Source: Rhodanobacteraceae bacterium (lineage in GTDB: Bacteria > Pseudomonadota > Gammaproteobacteria > Xanthomonadales > SZUA-5). From it: a stretch of DNA of 64,000 nt. Location: the NCBI GenBank assembly GCA_016713135.1, contig JADJPR010000023.1:804336-868335 (forward strand). Direction: 5' to 3'. Position numbers and translations under genes: made by a program. This document shows positions 1 to 9,182 of the stretch, piece by piece (the first letter of the stretch is position 1; each line of letters starts with the position of its first letter). The notes below the pieces were generated by a model that saw only the letters and a list, made by a program, of their open reading frames with translations, was not told where the DNA came from and did not search any database.

Positions 1-1
1 C

Positions 2-1276
2 ACCGGCGCCACCCTGCGCGCCGAACTGGACGCGCTCGCGCAGATCGAGGCACAGCGCACGGAGCGGGCGCGGCGCGAAACAACGAACCTGCAGCAGGCG
101 CGCGAGCTGGACGTCGAGGAGGAGCGCCTCGACCAGGCAGAGGTCGCTGCCTGCGGCGCCGCGGAAACCTGTGCGGGCGAGTGGCAGCGCGAGCGCGATG
201 CCCTGCGCACGCTGCTCGCCGGCCAACCAGACAGCGAGGCCTGGCGCCGTGTACTGGAAACCGCGCTGACGCAGGCGCGCGTCGCGCTCGATGCCGCGCG
301 GACATCGGCTGCGGCCGCGCTGCAAGCGCTGGCGGACGCGCGCGAGTCCGGCCTGCGCCGGCGCGCGCGGATCGAGTCGCAGCAGCAGGAACTGGCCACC
401 CTCGAACATGCGCTGGCCGCGTGGACGCAGGCGCACCCCGGGCTGGAGGGCGATGCCCTCGCGCAGGCGCCGGCGGACATGGTCGAGGCCCTGCGCGCGC
501 ACCTGGCGGCGCTCGACGGCGCGCTGCGCGATGCCGCGGTGCGCCTGCAGGAACGCGCCGCGCGGCTGCAGGCGCAGCAGCAAGCGCTGGCCGGGCTGCC
601 GGCGCGCGCGGAGTTGCAGGCACAGCGCGACGAGTTCCAGGCGCTACGCGAGGCCTGCGCCGGCGAACTCGAGCGCGCCCGGGTCGAGCGCGAGGTCGAC
701 GACCAGGAGCGCGCGCGGCTCGCCGGCGTGCGCACGCAGCTCGCCGCGGCGCAGGCCGAGTACGCGCGCTGGGGTGCGATCGCCGAGCTGATCGGCTCGG
801 CCGACGGCGCGCTGTTCCGCATGCAGGCGCAGGCCAGCCACCTGGAACAACTGGTCGCGCACGCCAACCACCACCTGCAGTTGTTCGCGCGCCGCTACCG
901 CTTGCGCCGCGGCGGCAGCGAACTCGGCCTGCTGGTGATCGACACCGAAATGGGCGACGAGCAGCGCAGCGTGCACTCGCTGTCCGGCGGCGAGAGTTTC
1001 CTGGTCGCACTGGCGCTGGCGCTCGGCCTGGCCTCGCTGTCCAGCCGCCAGTTGCGCATCGAGTCGCTGTTCATCGACGAAGGCTTCGGCGCGCTCGACG
1101 CGCACGCGCTGGACCTCGCCCTCGATGCCCTCGACGGCCTGCAGGCGCTCGGCCGCCGCGTCGGCGTGATCAGCCACGTGCCCGAGATGCATGAGCGCAT
1201 CTCCACCCAGGTTCGCGTGCGTCGGCTGGGCCAGGGGCTCAGCACCGTCGAGGTGGTGGGTCCGGGCGGCGCCTGA
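2..1276 (+). CDS. sbcC: SbcC-like exonuclease subunit, C-terminal part (partial)
   Basis: This is the 3' part of a gene that starts before the window; frame 2 is open from the first bases. The product is the C-terminal region of an SbcC/Rad50-type SMC ATPase, which with SbcD (Mre11-like nuclease) cleaves hairpins and DNA ends in the cytoplasm. Roughly the first 270 visible residues are Ala/Arg/Glu/Gln-rich and look like returning coiled coil. The C-terminal ATPase lobe shows the ABC signature LSGGESFLVALALALG, then Walker B plus catalytic Glu in LFIDEGFGALD, and an H-loop-like VISHVPEM. It ends normally at a TGA. The family is clear from these motifs; the N-terminal Walker A lobe lies outside the window. 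Confidence 0.93.
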   Translation, partial: TGATLRAELDALAQIEAQRTERARRETTNLQQARELDVEEERLDQAEVAACGAAETCAGEWQRERDALRTLLAGQPDSEAWRRVLETALTQARVALDAARTSAAAALQALADARESGLRRRARIESQQQELATLEHALAAWTQAHPGLEGDALAQAPADMVEALRAHLAALDGALRDAAVRLQERAARLQAQQQALAGLPARAELQAQRDEFQALREACAGELERARVEREVDDQERARLAGVRTQLAAAQAEYARWGAIAELIGSADGALFRMQAQASHLEQLVAHANHHLQLFARRYRLRRGGSELGLLVIDTEMGDEQRSVHSLSGGESFLVALALALGLASLSSRQLRIESLFIDEGFGALDAHALDLALDALDGLQALGRRVGVISHVPEMHERISTQVRVRRLGQGLSTVEVVGPGGA

Positions 1277-1517
1277 GCGGCACGGGACACGGGACACCGG
1301 GCACGGGGGTGAGGCACGGTCGCGCGCAGCGCGAGCCGATGCACCGCATCGACAGGGACGAACGCCCGACGGCTATGCCGGCGGGCCGGATCGGGGCACC
1401 GGGCACCCGGCAGGCAGGATCTGGCTGGGCGCGCATCGTCGGGTCCTGCGACTGTCACTTTCTGCACCGATGGCGGCGCCCTGACGCGGGCTTCATCCAG
1501 GTTGCACCGGCCATTGA

Positions 1518-1533
1518 CTTCACGAATGTGAAG
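1518..1533. promoter_or_regulatory. Perfect inverted repeat upstream of the 1566 gene (candidate operator)
   Basis: CTTCAC-GAAT-GTGAAG is a 6-bp-arm perfect inverted repeat 32 bp before the ATG at 1566. A TTGACT that could be a -35 element overlaps its left arm. Position and symmetry suggest an operator or a short 5' hairpin; no regulator is identified. The rest of 1277-1565 is GC-rich spacer with repeated cgggacac/caccgggcac words and no convincing gene. Confidence 0.35.
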
Positions 1534-1565
1534 ATCTCCGCCAGCCCATCCTTCGGAGTCTTCAC

Positions 1566-2294
1566 ATGGTCAATCTTGCGATCTTTCATGCCACGCTGCC
1601 CAGCTACCTGAGCGCCACCGCGCAGGAGGCGGACCAGCGCAACCTGCAGGTGGCGGTGGCGACGGCCGACCGCGCGGAACTGCTGGCCGCCGCCGGCAAG
1701 GTCAAGGTCGATGCGCTGGTCGCGGACCTCGACCTGCTCGGCGACCACCCGGAGCAGGCGATCGCCGAGTTCGAACGCCTGCTGCGCCCGGAGCTGACGG
1801 TGATCGTCTATGCCTTCGCCAAGTGGGATGTGATCGAGCGCCTGCGCGGGCCGCAGCGGCAGCTGATGCGCGCGCCGGTGAGTGCGCGGGCGCTGCGCTC
1901 GAACATGCTCGGGTTGATCGTCAAGCACCTGACGCAAAACCCGGCCAAGGCGGTGGTGACCCCGCTCGAGACCGGGCTGATGCGCCTGGAGCAGCAGGCG
2001 CCCATGCGCCGCTACAACGACCTGCAACTGGCGGCGCTGCAGGATGTGAAGAGCGCGGTGAACTGCGAGTGCCCGAACCAGGTGGCTGACCTGGTGCTGC
2101 AACTGGTCGCCTTCGAGACCTACTCGGCGCAGTGCCAGAACAAGAACGAGAAGGACGCGCAGATGCACCGCCTGCTGGCCCGCGTCACCGGCCATGCGCG
2201 CGCAGTGATGGAGTACGGCCTGAAGGAACTGTGCGCCTTCGAGGGCATCGACCCGGCGGAACTGGTCCAGCGCACGCGCCGCGCAGTCGGCTGA
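1566..2294 (+). CDS. Unrecognised 242-aa protein with a receiver-like N-terminus and a cysteine-containing helical C-terminus
   Basis: I do not assign a function. The N-terminal ~115 residues alternate beta-like and helix-like stretches (VNLAIFHATLP, VDALVADLDLL, LTVIVYAFAKW) and resemble a degenerate response-regulator or B12-binding fold, with acidic residues at the place of a phosphoacceptor. The C-terminal ~120 residues (from LRRYNDLQ-like PMRRYNDLQLAAL onward) are helical and contain CECPNQVADLVLQL and FETYSAQC. This arrangement recalls C-terminal regions that I associate with some MerR-type or cobalamin-linked regulators of proteobacteria, but no HTH is visible. There is no signal peptide or membrane segment, so it is probably cytoplasmic. 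It stands alone, converging on the MOSC gene 1 bp downstream. Confidence 0.75.
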   Translation: MVNLAIFHATLPSYLSATAQEADQRNLQVAVATADRAELLAAAGKVKVDALVADLDLLGDHPEQAIAEFERLLRPELTVIVYAFAKWDVIERLRGPQRQLMRAPVSARALRSNMLGLIVKHLTQNPAKAVVTPLETGLMRLEQQAPMRRYNDLQLAALQDVKSAVNCECPNQVADLVLQLVAFETYSAQCQNKNEKDAQMHRLLARVTGHARAVMEYGLKELCAFEGIDPAELVQRTRRAVG

Positions 2295-2295
2295 G

Positions 2296-3093
2296 TCAGA
2301 GCACGACGACCGGATCGCCCAGCCTGATCGTGCCGCGACCGCGGGCGATCAGGTTCTGGCCGAAGGTGATGCCCTTGGCGCCGCGGCGATAGTCCTTCAG
2401 CGTGCGCAGCGGCTCGCCGTCCGCCTCGCGCTCGCCGCGGTCGGGGTCGACCGTGGTGAACACGCAGCGCACGCAGGGCTTGACCACATCGAATTCGATG
2501 TCGCCGATGCGTACGCGACCCCAGCCGTCCTCCGCATGGGCAGGCACACCGTCGATCAGGAGGTTCGGTCGGAAACGCTGCCAGCCGAGGTCGCGCCCGG
2601 CGCGCGCGGACAGCTCGGCGCAGGCGGAGCGCGACAGCAGCAACAGCGGATAGCCGTCGGCGAAGGCGGTTTCATCGCCCGGCTGCGCGTAAGCGGGATC
2701 CAGCGGTCGCAGCATCGCGGCATCCGCGTGGACCAGTCGCAGCGGCTGGCCGAAGGCGGCGCTGAACCAGGCGGCAGCCGCGTCGCCGCCATCTGCGGCG
2801 CTCATCCGGCTGCCCCAGACTTCCACCTCGCGACGCGTCGCCTCGCCAGCAACCTCAACCTCCAGGCGCCCGAAGCCATCCAGCGCAAAGCGCGCCCGCG
2901 GGCCGTCCGCCTCGACCTGCACTCGCACCAGCGCGGGCCATTCGCGGCCGCTGACGAAGCGGCCATCGCGATCGACCAGCATCCAGCTGCGGTCCCCGGC
3001 GAGTCCGCGACCAGCCACTGAGGCGACCGACAGCGACTGCCCGGCGCCGGATTTCAGCGGATAGACGACGATCTCGCCGAGGGTGGCGCTCAT
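2296..3093 (-). CDS. MOSC domain-containing protein (YcbX-like)
   Basis: The 265-aa product starts with the MOSC N-terminal beta-barrel pattern (MSATLGEIVVYPLKSG, then RGLAGDRSWMLVD) and carries the hallmark cysteine motif VVKPCVRCVFTTVDP in its C-terminal MOSC domain. MOSC proteins bind a molybdenum cofactor or sulfur on this cysteine. YcbX-type members reduce N-hydroxylated compounds with a redox partner. No fused ferredoxin domain is present, so a separate electron donor would be needed. I chose the ATG at 3091-3093 because the family starts here; the open frame runs further upstream only as an antisense artefact. The ATG overlaps the stop of the upstream protease by 4 bp (ATGA), suggesting translational coupling. 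Confidence 0.9.
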   Translation of the reverse strand: MSATLGEIVVYPLKSGAGQSLSVASVAGRGLAGDRSWMLVDRDGRFVSGREWPALVRVQVEADGPRARFALDGFGRLEVEVAGEATRREVEVWGSRMSAADGGDAAAAWFSAAFGQPLRLVHADAAMLRPLDPAYAQPGDETAFADGYPLLLLSRSACAELSARAGRDLGWQRFRPNLLIDGVPAHAEDGWGRVRIGDIEFDVVKPCVRCVFTTVDPDRGEREADGEPLRTLKDYRRGAKGITFGQNLIARGRGTIRLGDPVVVL

Positions 3094-6000
3094 GGCGTGC
3101 AGGCGCGCGGCGTGGTCAGCATCTGCACCGGCACGTCGGCGGCAGTCCAGGCGCCGGCCAGCGGCGCCGCCAGGTTGACCGCCAGCGACCAGCGGCTGGC
3201 CGGCCCGCTGCCACCGGGGGCGGTGGGATCGAGGGTACGCGCATAGTCGCCGGCCGCCACGCGCGTGGTCGCCACCGCGGCGCAGGACGGACAGAAACCG
3301 CGGTATTGGTACATCGTCATCGGCGCTCCGAAGGTGCTGCCCTGGCCGAGCACCCAGCGCGGCTGGCCATCCGCAGCATAGAGGTAGAACACCGCCAGTT
3401 CGACCCCGGGCAGCGCCAGCAGGTTGGCGCCGTAGCCCGAGCGCGCCGGCTCGTACCACAGGCCGCCGATGTCCACCGGCGTGCCGCCGCTGCGGGCCAC
3501 GCAGGCGCTGTTGGCGAGCAGGGTCATCGGCTCGCTGCCGCTGCGCCCGTCGAGCTCCCAGGAATAGACCAGCCGACCGTCCTGGCGGGTCAGCGTGGCG
3601 CGCCCGACGCGGGTGCCATGCGCCGACCCGTTGACCCAGGCGTAGCGGTACAGGTCGGTGCTGACCGCCGCGCTTCCGCCAGCCAGTGCGTCCGGGAAGC
3701 CGAGGTACCACACCGGCTGGCCGGCGTCGTCGTAGGTGTACCAGACCAGTTGTGCGGCGCCGCCGGCGCGAGTGAAGAACACCCCGTGGCCATCGCGCGC
3801 GCCGTTGTAGTAGACCCCGTATTCGAAGCTCGTGGGCGCGCTTGCGACCACCTCGGCGCGCAGGTCCACGGCGATCGGCACGCTGCTCTGGTTGCGTGGC
3901 ACGACATACCAGCGGCCCGGTGTGAGCTGCGGCGCACTCAGGGTCAGGGTCTCGTTGGCCGTCGGGCCGGCCGCACTGACCGCAGCGGCCGACGGGGGCG
4001 GCGCCGACGGCAAGGCGTCGCCGATGGCGTTGCCTGCGGCAGGCGCGAGATAGACATCGGCATTGCCCTCCAGCCCGGTCATGCTGATCTGCAACTGGGT
4101 GGCACCGGCCGGCACATCGACGACGATGCGCTCGCGCGCGGCACCCGCCGGCAACAAGAAGCGGCGCACCACGCCAGGCGAAAGGTACTCGCCCGTCTCC
4201 GCTGCGACGGCGGTGCGGTCGAGGACCAGCGGGACTTCGCCGAAACTGCTGGCGTCAGCGCCGCGGCGCAGGATGACACTGGCGTAGCCGCGCTCACCCA
4301 CCTGGATGCCACCGAGGTCGTAGCCAACCCGCAGCGATGCCGCCTGGTCCAGGCCGGGAACCGGGGGCAGGGTTGCGTGCCCACTCAGGTTGACGCCTTC
4401 GCTGGGCGGGATGGCCGCATAGTGCACGTTTCCGCTGTCGTTCGGATTCGCCGAGGCGAATGCGAGGATGCGCACGAAGTAGTTGCCGGCAGGCAATTCG
4501 GTCAGGCGGCACTCCTCGACCGAAACCGGGCCGATCGATTCGCACAACGCCTCGCTGTCCTCCGCCACCTGGTTGCCATTGCTGTCGCGTCCGACATACA
4601 AGTCCCAGTCGGTGGCGGTGGAACCGGCAATCTCCGCGCGCAACTCGCTACCGGCGGCGACCGGCACCCAGTACACGGATGCGGCACCGGGAGCCAGCGT
4701 GGGAACCTGGCGCGTCGCGATCACCGGTCCGCGCACGGTGGCGGTCACTTCGCTGCTGGGGCTGGCTCCGGTCACCGGCACGTCGACATGGCCGCGCTCG
4801 CGATCGATCGCGGTGGCCAGCTTCGCCGGGTAGGTCAGCAGCGGTTTGCGCACGGCCACCGTGAGCCGGCTGACCGGGATCGTCGGATCGCTGGCGGTCA
4901 GTACCACGCCCGCGTTGAGGAAGCGCTCGGCCCAGGTTCCGTCGCTGTTGTCGACGCGAATCGTCAGCTCCTGCTCTGCTCCCGCCGCCAGGCTGAAGCT
5001 GGCCGGCTGCACCGTGATCGCTGCATTGGCGGGCACATCCACTGTCGCAGTCCAGTTGCCACTGCGCCAGGCGCGCACGCGGCGAGTGAAGCTGCAGGCG
5101 TCGATGCAGCTTTCGTCGTAGAGGGCGGCTGTATTGAGACGCGTCGGGTCGCCACCCAGGCGCGGGTTCTCGCGCTCGTAGTCGCCCATCGTCAACGGCA
5201 ACACCAGGCCGGCGGTCAACGCGCGATCGATCCTGGCCATGCCGGCACCCATCTCGACCGGCGTTGCGGGGCGTGCGCCGCCGTCGGCGCGCACACCCGG
5301 GTCCGCGGTGAGCTCCAGCGCCGACATCAGCACCAGCGGGCCTTCGGCAGGGTAGCGCTGGCGCAGCAGTGCGAACATGCCGGCGACGTGCGGCGCCGCC
5401 ATCGAGGTGCCCGACAGGGGCACTTCGACCGCGCTGGTGATCGCCGCCGAGTAGATCGAGCTGCCTGGCGCGGACAGGGTTGGCCGCAACATCCCGATCC
5501 GGCGCAAATCCGGGCCGGTGGAACTGCTGTCGGACAGGATCGGGCCATAGGTACCGGACTGGCGCACTTCAGTCGCGAGCAAGCGTCCGCGCGCACTCCC
5601 CTGGCTGGCGCGCACCCAGGCGATCAGTTGCTCGCCGTCGGTTTGTCCCAGGTGAACCGTGGGCAGCACGTAGGAATCCGTGACCAGGCGCTCGGCGAAC
5701 TCGGCGTCATTGACCAGGATGACGCCACCGCCGCCGGCGCGTTGCACGTTGGCAATTTTTGCCGCGCGCGCGTAGAAACCCCGCACGCAGACTACGATCT
5801 CGCCGTTGAACACCCGGCCGCTCCAGGGATTGCTGACGCCAGTTGCGGAGTTGTCGGGATCGGAGCCCTGGGCACATCCGGCGGAGCCGAACTGCTCACC
5901 CAGCACGATGCTGGTCGGGCCGAAGCTGCCGGACAGCCCAGCCCCCGCCAGAGTAGCCGCTGGCGGCGCCGCGCTTCCGCTGAACTCGCCCACCGCCGGG

Positions 6001-7106
6001 CCTGCACGCCGGTCGGCCGTGGTGTTGCCGACGGCCGCCACCCAGGGCAACGAGGCATAGGTCGTGAAGCCAGCTTGCGCGCCATTGTTGCCGGCCGAGG
6101 CAGCGAAGGCGATGCCCGCGCGCACCGCGTTGGTGACGGCCCGGGCGGTGGGCGACTCCGGCTGGTCGCCCAGCGCGCTCCATGGATCGGGCGAACCGCC
6201 ACCCAGCGACCACGAGAGCACATGCACGCCGTCGGCAATGGCCTGGTCGACTGCCATTACCAACGCGCTCTGGGCAAAGTTCTCGACCCCGGCGCGGTAG
6301 ACGATCAGGTTGGCACGCGGAGCCACCCCCGCCAGCCGGGTCGCGAGAGAAGACGCGCCGACCGGCAGATTGAATGGACGCAGATTGCCGGTGGCAATGC
6401 CGGCAGTGTGAGTTCCGTGACCGTTCGAATCGATGCCGAAATTCGGCGACGAGGAGAAGTCGTAAACCCCGATGCGCTTGCTGTTGCAGTAGCCGGCATT
6501 GGCAGCTTGCGCGCAGACACCGTAGAAGCGTCCGCGTGGATTGACATGGGTGTAGCCGTCAGCGTCGATCGCTGCGAAGGCAGCGTGATCATGCCGGATG
6601 CCGGTGTCGACGACCCCGATGATGACGCCTTCGCCGCGCGCACCGGTGGCCGTCGGCGGCAACTCCCAGGCAGCAGTGGCACCCACCGTCGCCGTGCTGC
6701 CATAGGTATCGGGGTACTCGATCCGGTCACGCATGACCGCACGAACGCCGTCCACGCGCGCCAGGTCAGCCGCAGCAGCGGGGTCCAGATCGATGGCGAA
6801 TCCATTGAATCCGTAGCGATACTCGAACACCGGCCGGTGGGCAAGCTTGGACCGCTTGGTGAAGCGCGCAAGCACCGCGGAACGCTCGCGGTCGAGCATT
6901 TCCACGTATCTGCGCGTGCCTGGATCGTCGCTGTCGAACATCGCCGAGGGATGTGCCTGCTTCGCCTGTTCGTGCGCGAAGGCTGCGGCGGCGGCTGGCT
7001 GGTCCAACTCGACGATGTAGCGCGATGTTTCCGCGGCTTGGGCGGCAAATGCCACGGACAGGATCAATGCGGACACAGACACGAAGCGGCCTCCGATGAG
7101 GGACAA
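3090..7106 (-). CDS. Secreted subtilisin-like S8 serine protease with PA insert and C-terminal beta domains
   Basis: A 1338-aa exported protease. The order is signal peptide (1-24, ending AAQA), I9 propeptide (~28-128), S8 catalytic domain (~155-610), fibronectin-like and pre-peptidase-type beta domains (~680-1080), and a repeated Trp/Tyr-rich C-terminal region (GHGVFFTRAGG..., GQPVWYLG..., GQPRWVLG) seen on many Xanthomonadales exoproteins. The triad is visible as Asp167 (GVVDTG), His230 (GHGTHTAG) and Ser568 (LSGTSMAAPHVAG), with the oxyanion Asn in SAGNNG. A protease-associated (PA) insert lies between His and Ser (~400-500, GVILVNDAEF). It probably acts extracellularly on proteins. The start is divergent from the DUF3293 gene with only 28 bp between start codons. 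Confidence 0.95.
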   Translation of the reverse strand: MSLIGGRFVSVSALILSVAFAAQAAETSRYIVELDQPAAAAAFAHEQAKQAHPSAMFDSDDPGTRRYVEMLDRERSAVLARFTKRSKLAHRPVFEYRYGFNGFAIDLDPAAAADLARVDGVRAVMRDRIEYPDTYGSTATVGATAAWELPPTATGARGEGVIIGVVDTGIRHDHAAFAAIDADGYTHVNPRGRFYGVCAQAANAGYCNSKRIGVYDFSSSPNFGIDSNGHGTHTAGIATGNLRPFNLPVGASSLATRLAGVAPRANLIVYRAGVENFAQSALVMAVDQAIADGVHVLSWSLGGGSPDPWSALGDQPESPTARAVTNAVRAGIAFAASAGNNGAQAGFTTYASLPWVAAVGNTTADRRAGPAVGEFSGSAAPPAATLAGAGLSGSFGPTSIVLGEQFGSAGCAQGSDPDNSATGVSNPWSGRVFNGEIVVCVRGFYARAAKIANVQRAGGGGVILVNDAEFAERLVTDSYVLPTVHLGQTDGEQLIAWVRASQGSARGRLLATEVRQSGTYGPILSDSSSTGPDLRRIGMLRPTLSAPGSSIYSAAITSAVEVPLSGTSMAAPHVAGMFALLRQRYPAEGPLVLMSALELTADPGVRADGGARPATPVEMGAGMARIDRALTAGLVLPLTMGDYERENPRLGGDPTRLNTAALYDESCIDACSFTRRVRAWRSGNWTATVDVPANAAITVQPASFSLAAGAEQELTIRVDNSDGTWAERFLNAGVVLTASDPTIPVSRLTVAVRKPLLTYPAKLATAIDRERGHVDVPVTGASPSSEVTATVRGPVIATRQVPTLAPGAASVYWVPVAAGSELRAEIAGSTATDWDLYVGRDSNGNQVAEDSEALCESIGPVSVEECRLTELPAGNYFVRILAFASANPNDSGNVHYAAIPPSEGVNLSGHATLPPVPGLDQAASLRVGYDLGGIQVGERGYASVILRRGADASSFGEVPLVLDRTAVAAETGEYLSPGVVRRFLLPAGAARERIVVDVPAGATQLQISMTGLEGNADVYLAPAAGNAIGDALPSAPPPSAAAVSAAGPTANETLTLSAPQLTPGRWYVVPRNQSSVPIAVDLRAEVVASAPTSFEYGVYYNGARDGHGVFFTRAGGAAQLVWYTYDDAGQPVWYLGFPDALAGGSAAVSTDLYRYAWVNGSAHGTRVGRATLTRQDGRLVYSWELDGRSGSEPMTLLANSACVARSGGTPVDIGGLWYEPARSGYGANLLALPGVELAVFYLYAADGQPRWVLGQGSTFGAPMTMYQYRGFCPSCAAVATTRVAAGDYARTLDPTAPGGSGPASRWSLAVNLAAPLAGAWTAADVPVQMLTTPRACTP

Positions 7107-7134
7107 TCAAGCAAGGCGTGGCGCAGGACCCGGG

Positions 7135-7638
7135 ATGCCAAGAGCGATGTCAGGGATCACACCGGGACAGTTGCTTGCATTTTGCCATTCGATCTACGAA
7201 GTGAAACGCGGGCTCGGCTGGGAGGTACTCGACGCAGCACCGCCCGCAGAATCAGGCGTACCCGAGGATTCAACCCAGCGCTGGGCGTTGATCAGCGCCT
7301 GCAATCCGCTGTCAGCCCTGCTGCATGCGGATGTTAACCGCGCCCGGCATGATCGGCTGCACACAGTCATCAGCGCCGCCGGCGCGACATGTTTCCCGGG
7401 CCGCGGCCGCGCGCCGGATTCCAGCTGGAGCGAGGACAGCTGGCTGGTGCACGCGCCGTTGCCGCTGGTCGATGCCTGGGCAACCGCCTTCGACCAGCAT
7501 GCGGTGTACCTGCCGCCGCAACAGGGCCAGGCGGCGGGCCTGCGCATCTACTCCCCCCCGGCGGACGGGCAACGCCCGCCATTCATGGGCAATCTCCGGC
7601 TCGAATGGGTAGGATGCGACCCGCCTTTCGCCACCTGA
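7135..7638 (+). CDS. DUF3293 domain-containing protein
   Basis: A 167-aa product with the DUF3293 pattern: WALISACNPLSALLHADVNRA near the N-terminus, the cysteine/Glu segment around EDSWLV, and a C-terminal LRLEWVG. The family is widespread in proteobacteria and has no established function. I chose the ATG at 7135, with AGGA 7 bp upstream; a second in-frame ATG lies at 7147. It is followed after 10 bp by ccmA on the same strand and may be co-transcribed with the ccm genes, though nothing ties it functionally to cytochrome c maturation. Confidence 0.82.
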   Translation: MPRAMSGITPGQLLAFCHSIYEVKRGLGWEVLDAAPPAESGVPEDSTQRWALISACNPLSALLHADVNRARHDRLHTVISAAGATCFPGRGRAPDSSWSEDSWLVHAPLPLVDAWATAFDQHAVYLPPQQGQAAGLRIYSPPADGQRPPFMGNLRLEWVGCDPPFAT

Positions 7639-7648
7639 CCCACCCCGC

Positions 7649-8302
7649 TTGTCGACCCCCGCATCCACCGATGCCGAAACACCGCTGCTCCGGGCGCGCG
7701 CGTTGACCTGCCTGCGCGAGGAGGAGCCGCTGTTCCGGCCGATCGACATCGAGTTGCCGCGCGGGCACTTGCTGGTGCTCGAGGGCCGCAACGGGGCCGG
7801 CAAGACCACCCTGCTGCGCGCCCTGCTCGGGCTGCACCCGCTGGAAGCCCAGTCGCTGCACTTCCTTGGCGAGGATGTGTTGCAGCAGCGCCACGCGTTG
7901 AACGCGGGCGCGCTCTGGCTGGGCCATTTGCTGGCGCTGAAGGGCGACCTGACCGTGCGCGAGAACCTCGAGTTCGCGCTGGCGATCGGTTCGGACGCGG
8001 CGCCCGGCGACATCGACGCCCTCTGCGCCGAGTTGGGCATCGCCGGCTACGAGGACACCCCGGCGCGCGCGCTGTCCGCCGGCCAGCGCAAGCGCGCCGC
8101 GCTCGCCCGCCTGGCCGCGAGCGGGCGCCCCCTGTGGCTGCTCGACGAGCCTTTCGCCAACCTCGACGCGCCCGGCATGGCGGTGGTCGAGCGCCTGCTC
8201 GCGCGCCACCTGGCCGGCGGCGGCGGCGCGGTGCTGACCAGCCACGGCGTGCTGCCGATCACCCTGCCCGCCGTCACCGTGCGGCTGGAGCACGCGCGAT
8301 GA
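7649..8302 (+). CDS. ccmA: Heme exporter ATP-binding protein CcmA
   Basis: The ATPase of the CcmAB(C) complex, which uses ATP to release holo-CcmE from CcmC/CcmD during cytochrome c maturation (System I). The 217-aa length fits the family. Motifs seen are Walker A GRNGAGKTT, a signature LSAGQRKRAALARL and Walker B LWLLDEPFANLD. The start is the TTG at 7649. No ATG exists in frame near the N-terminus, and the ribosome site is weak, so the exact start is uncertain. It is first in the ccm series and is separated from ccmB by ~200 bp holding a palindromic repeat, unlike the overlapping junctions downstream. Confidence 0.94.
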   Translation: MSTPASTDAETPLLRARALTCLREEEPLFRPIDIELPRGHLLVLEGRNGAGKTTLLRALLGLHPLEAQSLHFLGEDVLQQRHALNAGALWLGHLLALKGDLTVRENLEFALAIGSDAAPGDIDALCAELGIAGYEDTPARALSAGQRKRAALARLAASGRPLWLLDEPFANLDAPGMAVVERLLARHLAGGGGAVLTSHGVLPITLPAVTVRLEHAR

Positions 8303-8329
8303 CTCGGGAACGCTGGTCAACAACCTTGG

Positions 8330-8458
8330 TCCGCAAAGGACGCAAAGGAAAGCGAGGGTTGCGGGGATCGATCGCGACGCTGCTACGGGGTGATGGCGGG
8401 CAGCCAGCTTCACTCGAATCATTCCGCTCTTCTTCGCGTCCTTTGCGTCCTTTGCGGA
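8330..8458. repeat. Palindromic repeat with GGACGCAAA tandem arms, between ccmA and ccmB
   Basis: The left arm (8330-8356) is built of tandem GGACGCAAA-like 9-mers, and the right arm (8432-8458) is its reverse complement (CCTTTGCGTCC words), enclosing ~75 bp of unrelated sequence. The same arms recur at 18718-19004 and 26692-26815 and, degenerately, at 45069-45165. The RNA would fold into a long hairpin inside the ccm transcript. No gene is seen in 8303-8498. Confidence 0.85.
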
Positions 8459-8498
8459 CAATGAAGCGCTCTTCCAGCACTGCCCAGGGAGCAGCCGA

Positions 8499-9182
8499 AT
8501 GACCGCCCTGCGCCCCTACCAGGCCCTGCTCGCGCGCGACCTCAAACTGGCCTTCCGGCGCCGGGCGGACCTGCTGCTGCCGCTGGGGTTTGCGGTGCTG
8601 GTGGTGCTGCTGTTCGGCATCGCGCTCGGCGGCACGCCCGAGCGGCTGGCGCCGGTGTCGGCACCGGTGATCTGGGTCACCGTCCTGCTGGCCGGATTCC
8701 TGAGTCTCGATGGCCTGTTCCGCCCCGACGTCGACGACGGCACCCTGGACCATTGGCTGGCAGGACCCACGTCCATCGTCGGGTTGATGTACGCCAAGGC
8801 GCTGGCGCACTGGTTGCTGTACGGTGTCGGCCTGACGCTGTCGACTCCGCTGCTGGCAATGCTGTTGAACCTTCCCGTGGACCTGCTGCCGGTGATGCTG
8901 GCGGCACTTGCGATCGGTACCCTGGGCGCGACCCAGATCGGCATCGTTGCCGCGGCGTTGACGGCGCGCCTGCGCCGCAGTGGTATTTTGCTGGCCTTGA
9001 TCGTGATGCCGCTGTACCTGCCGCTGCTGATCTTCGGCAGCGGCGCGGTGGACGCGGTGCGCCTGCGCGAGTCGCCCAAGGGCGCGCTGCTGTTGCTGGC
9101 GGCGCAAACCGTGCTGCTGCTGACGCTGGCGCCGCCGGCGGCTGCGGCGGCCCTGCGCATAGGATCGGACAATCCGCCATGA
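8499..9182 (+). CDS. ccmB: Heme exporter protein CcmB
   Basis: The membrane subunit of the CcmAB transporter-like ATPase. The 227-aa product is the usual size and shows about six hydrophobic spans, starting after LLARDLKLAFRRRADLLLPL. The typical region around LDGLFRPDVDDGTLDHWL is present, as are the C-terminal spans ending in LLTLAPPAAAAALRI. It works with CcmA and CcmC to handle heme-loaded CcmE at the periplasmic face. The start is an ATG at 8499; its stop overlaps the ccmC start by 4 bp (ATGA). Confidence 0.94.
   Translation: MTALRPYQALLARDLKLAFRRRADLLLPLGFAVLVVLLFGIALGGTPERLAPVSAPVIWVTVLLAGFLSLDGLFRPDVDDGTLDHWLAGPTSIVGLMYAKALAHWLLYGVGLTLSTPLLAMLLNLPVDLLPVMLAALAIGTLGATQIGIVAAALTARLRRSGILLALIVMPLYLPLLIFGSGAVDAVRLRESPKGALLLLAAQTVLLLTLAPPAAAAALRIGSDNPP

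Noticed and set aside
3306..7337. A 1343-codon open frame antisense to the S8 protease
   Set aside because: Its product is His/Arg/Gly/Ala-rich without domains. It is a GC-rich shadow of the protease, whose triad and signal peptide are clear.
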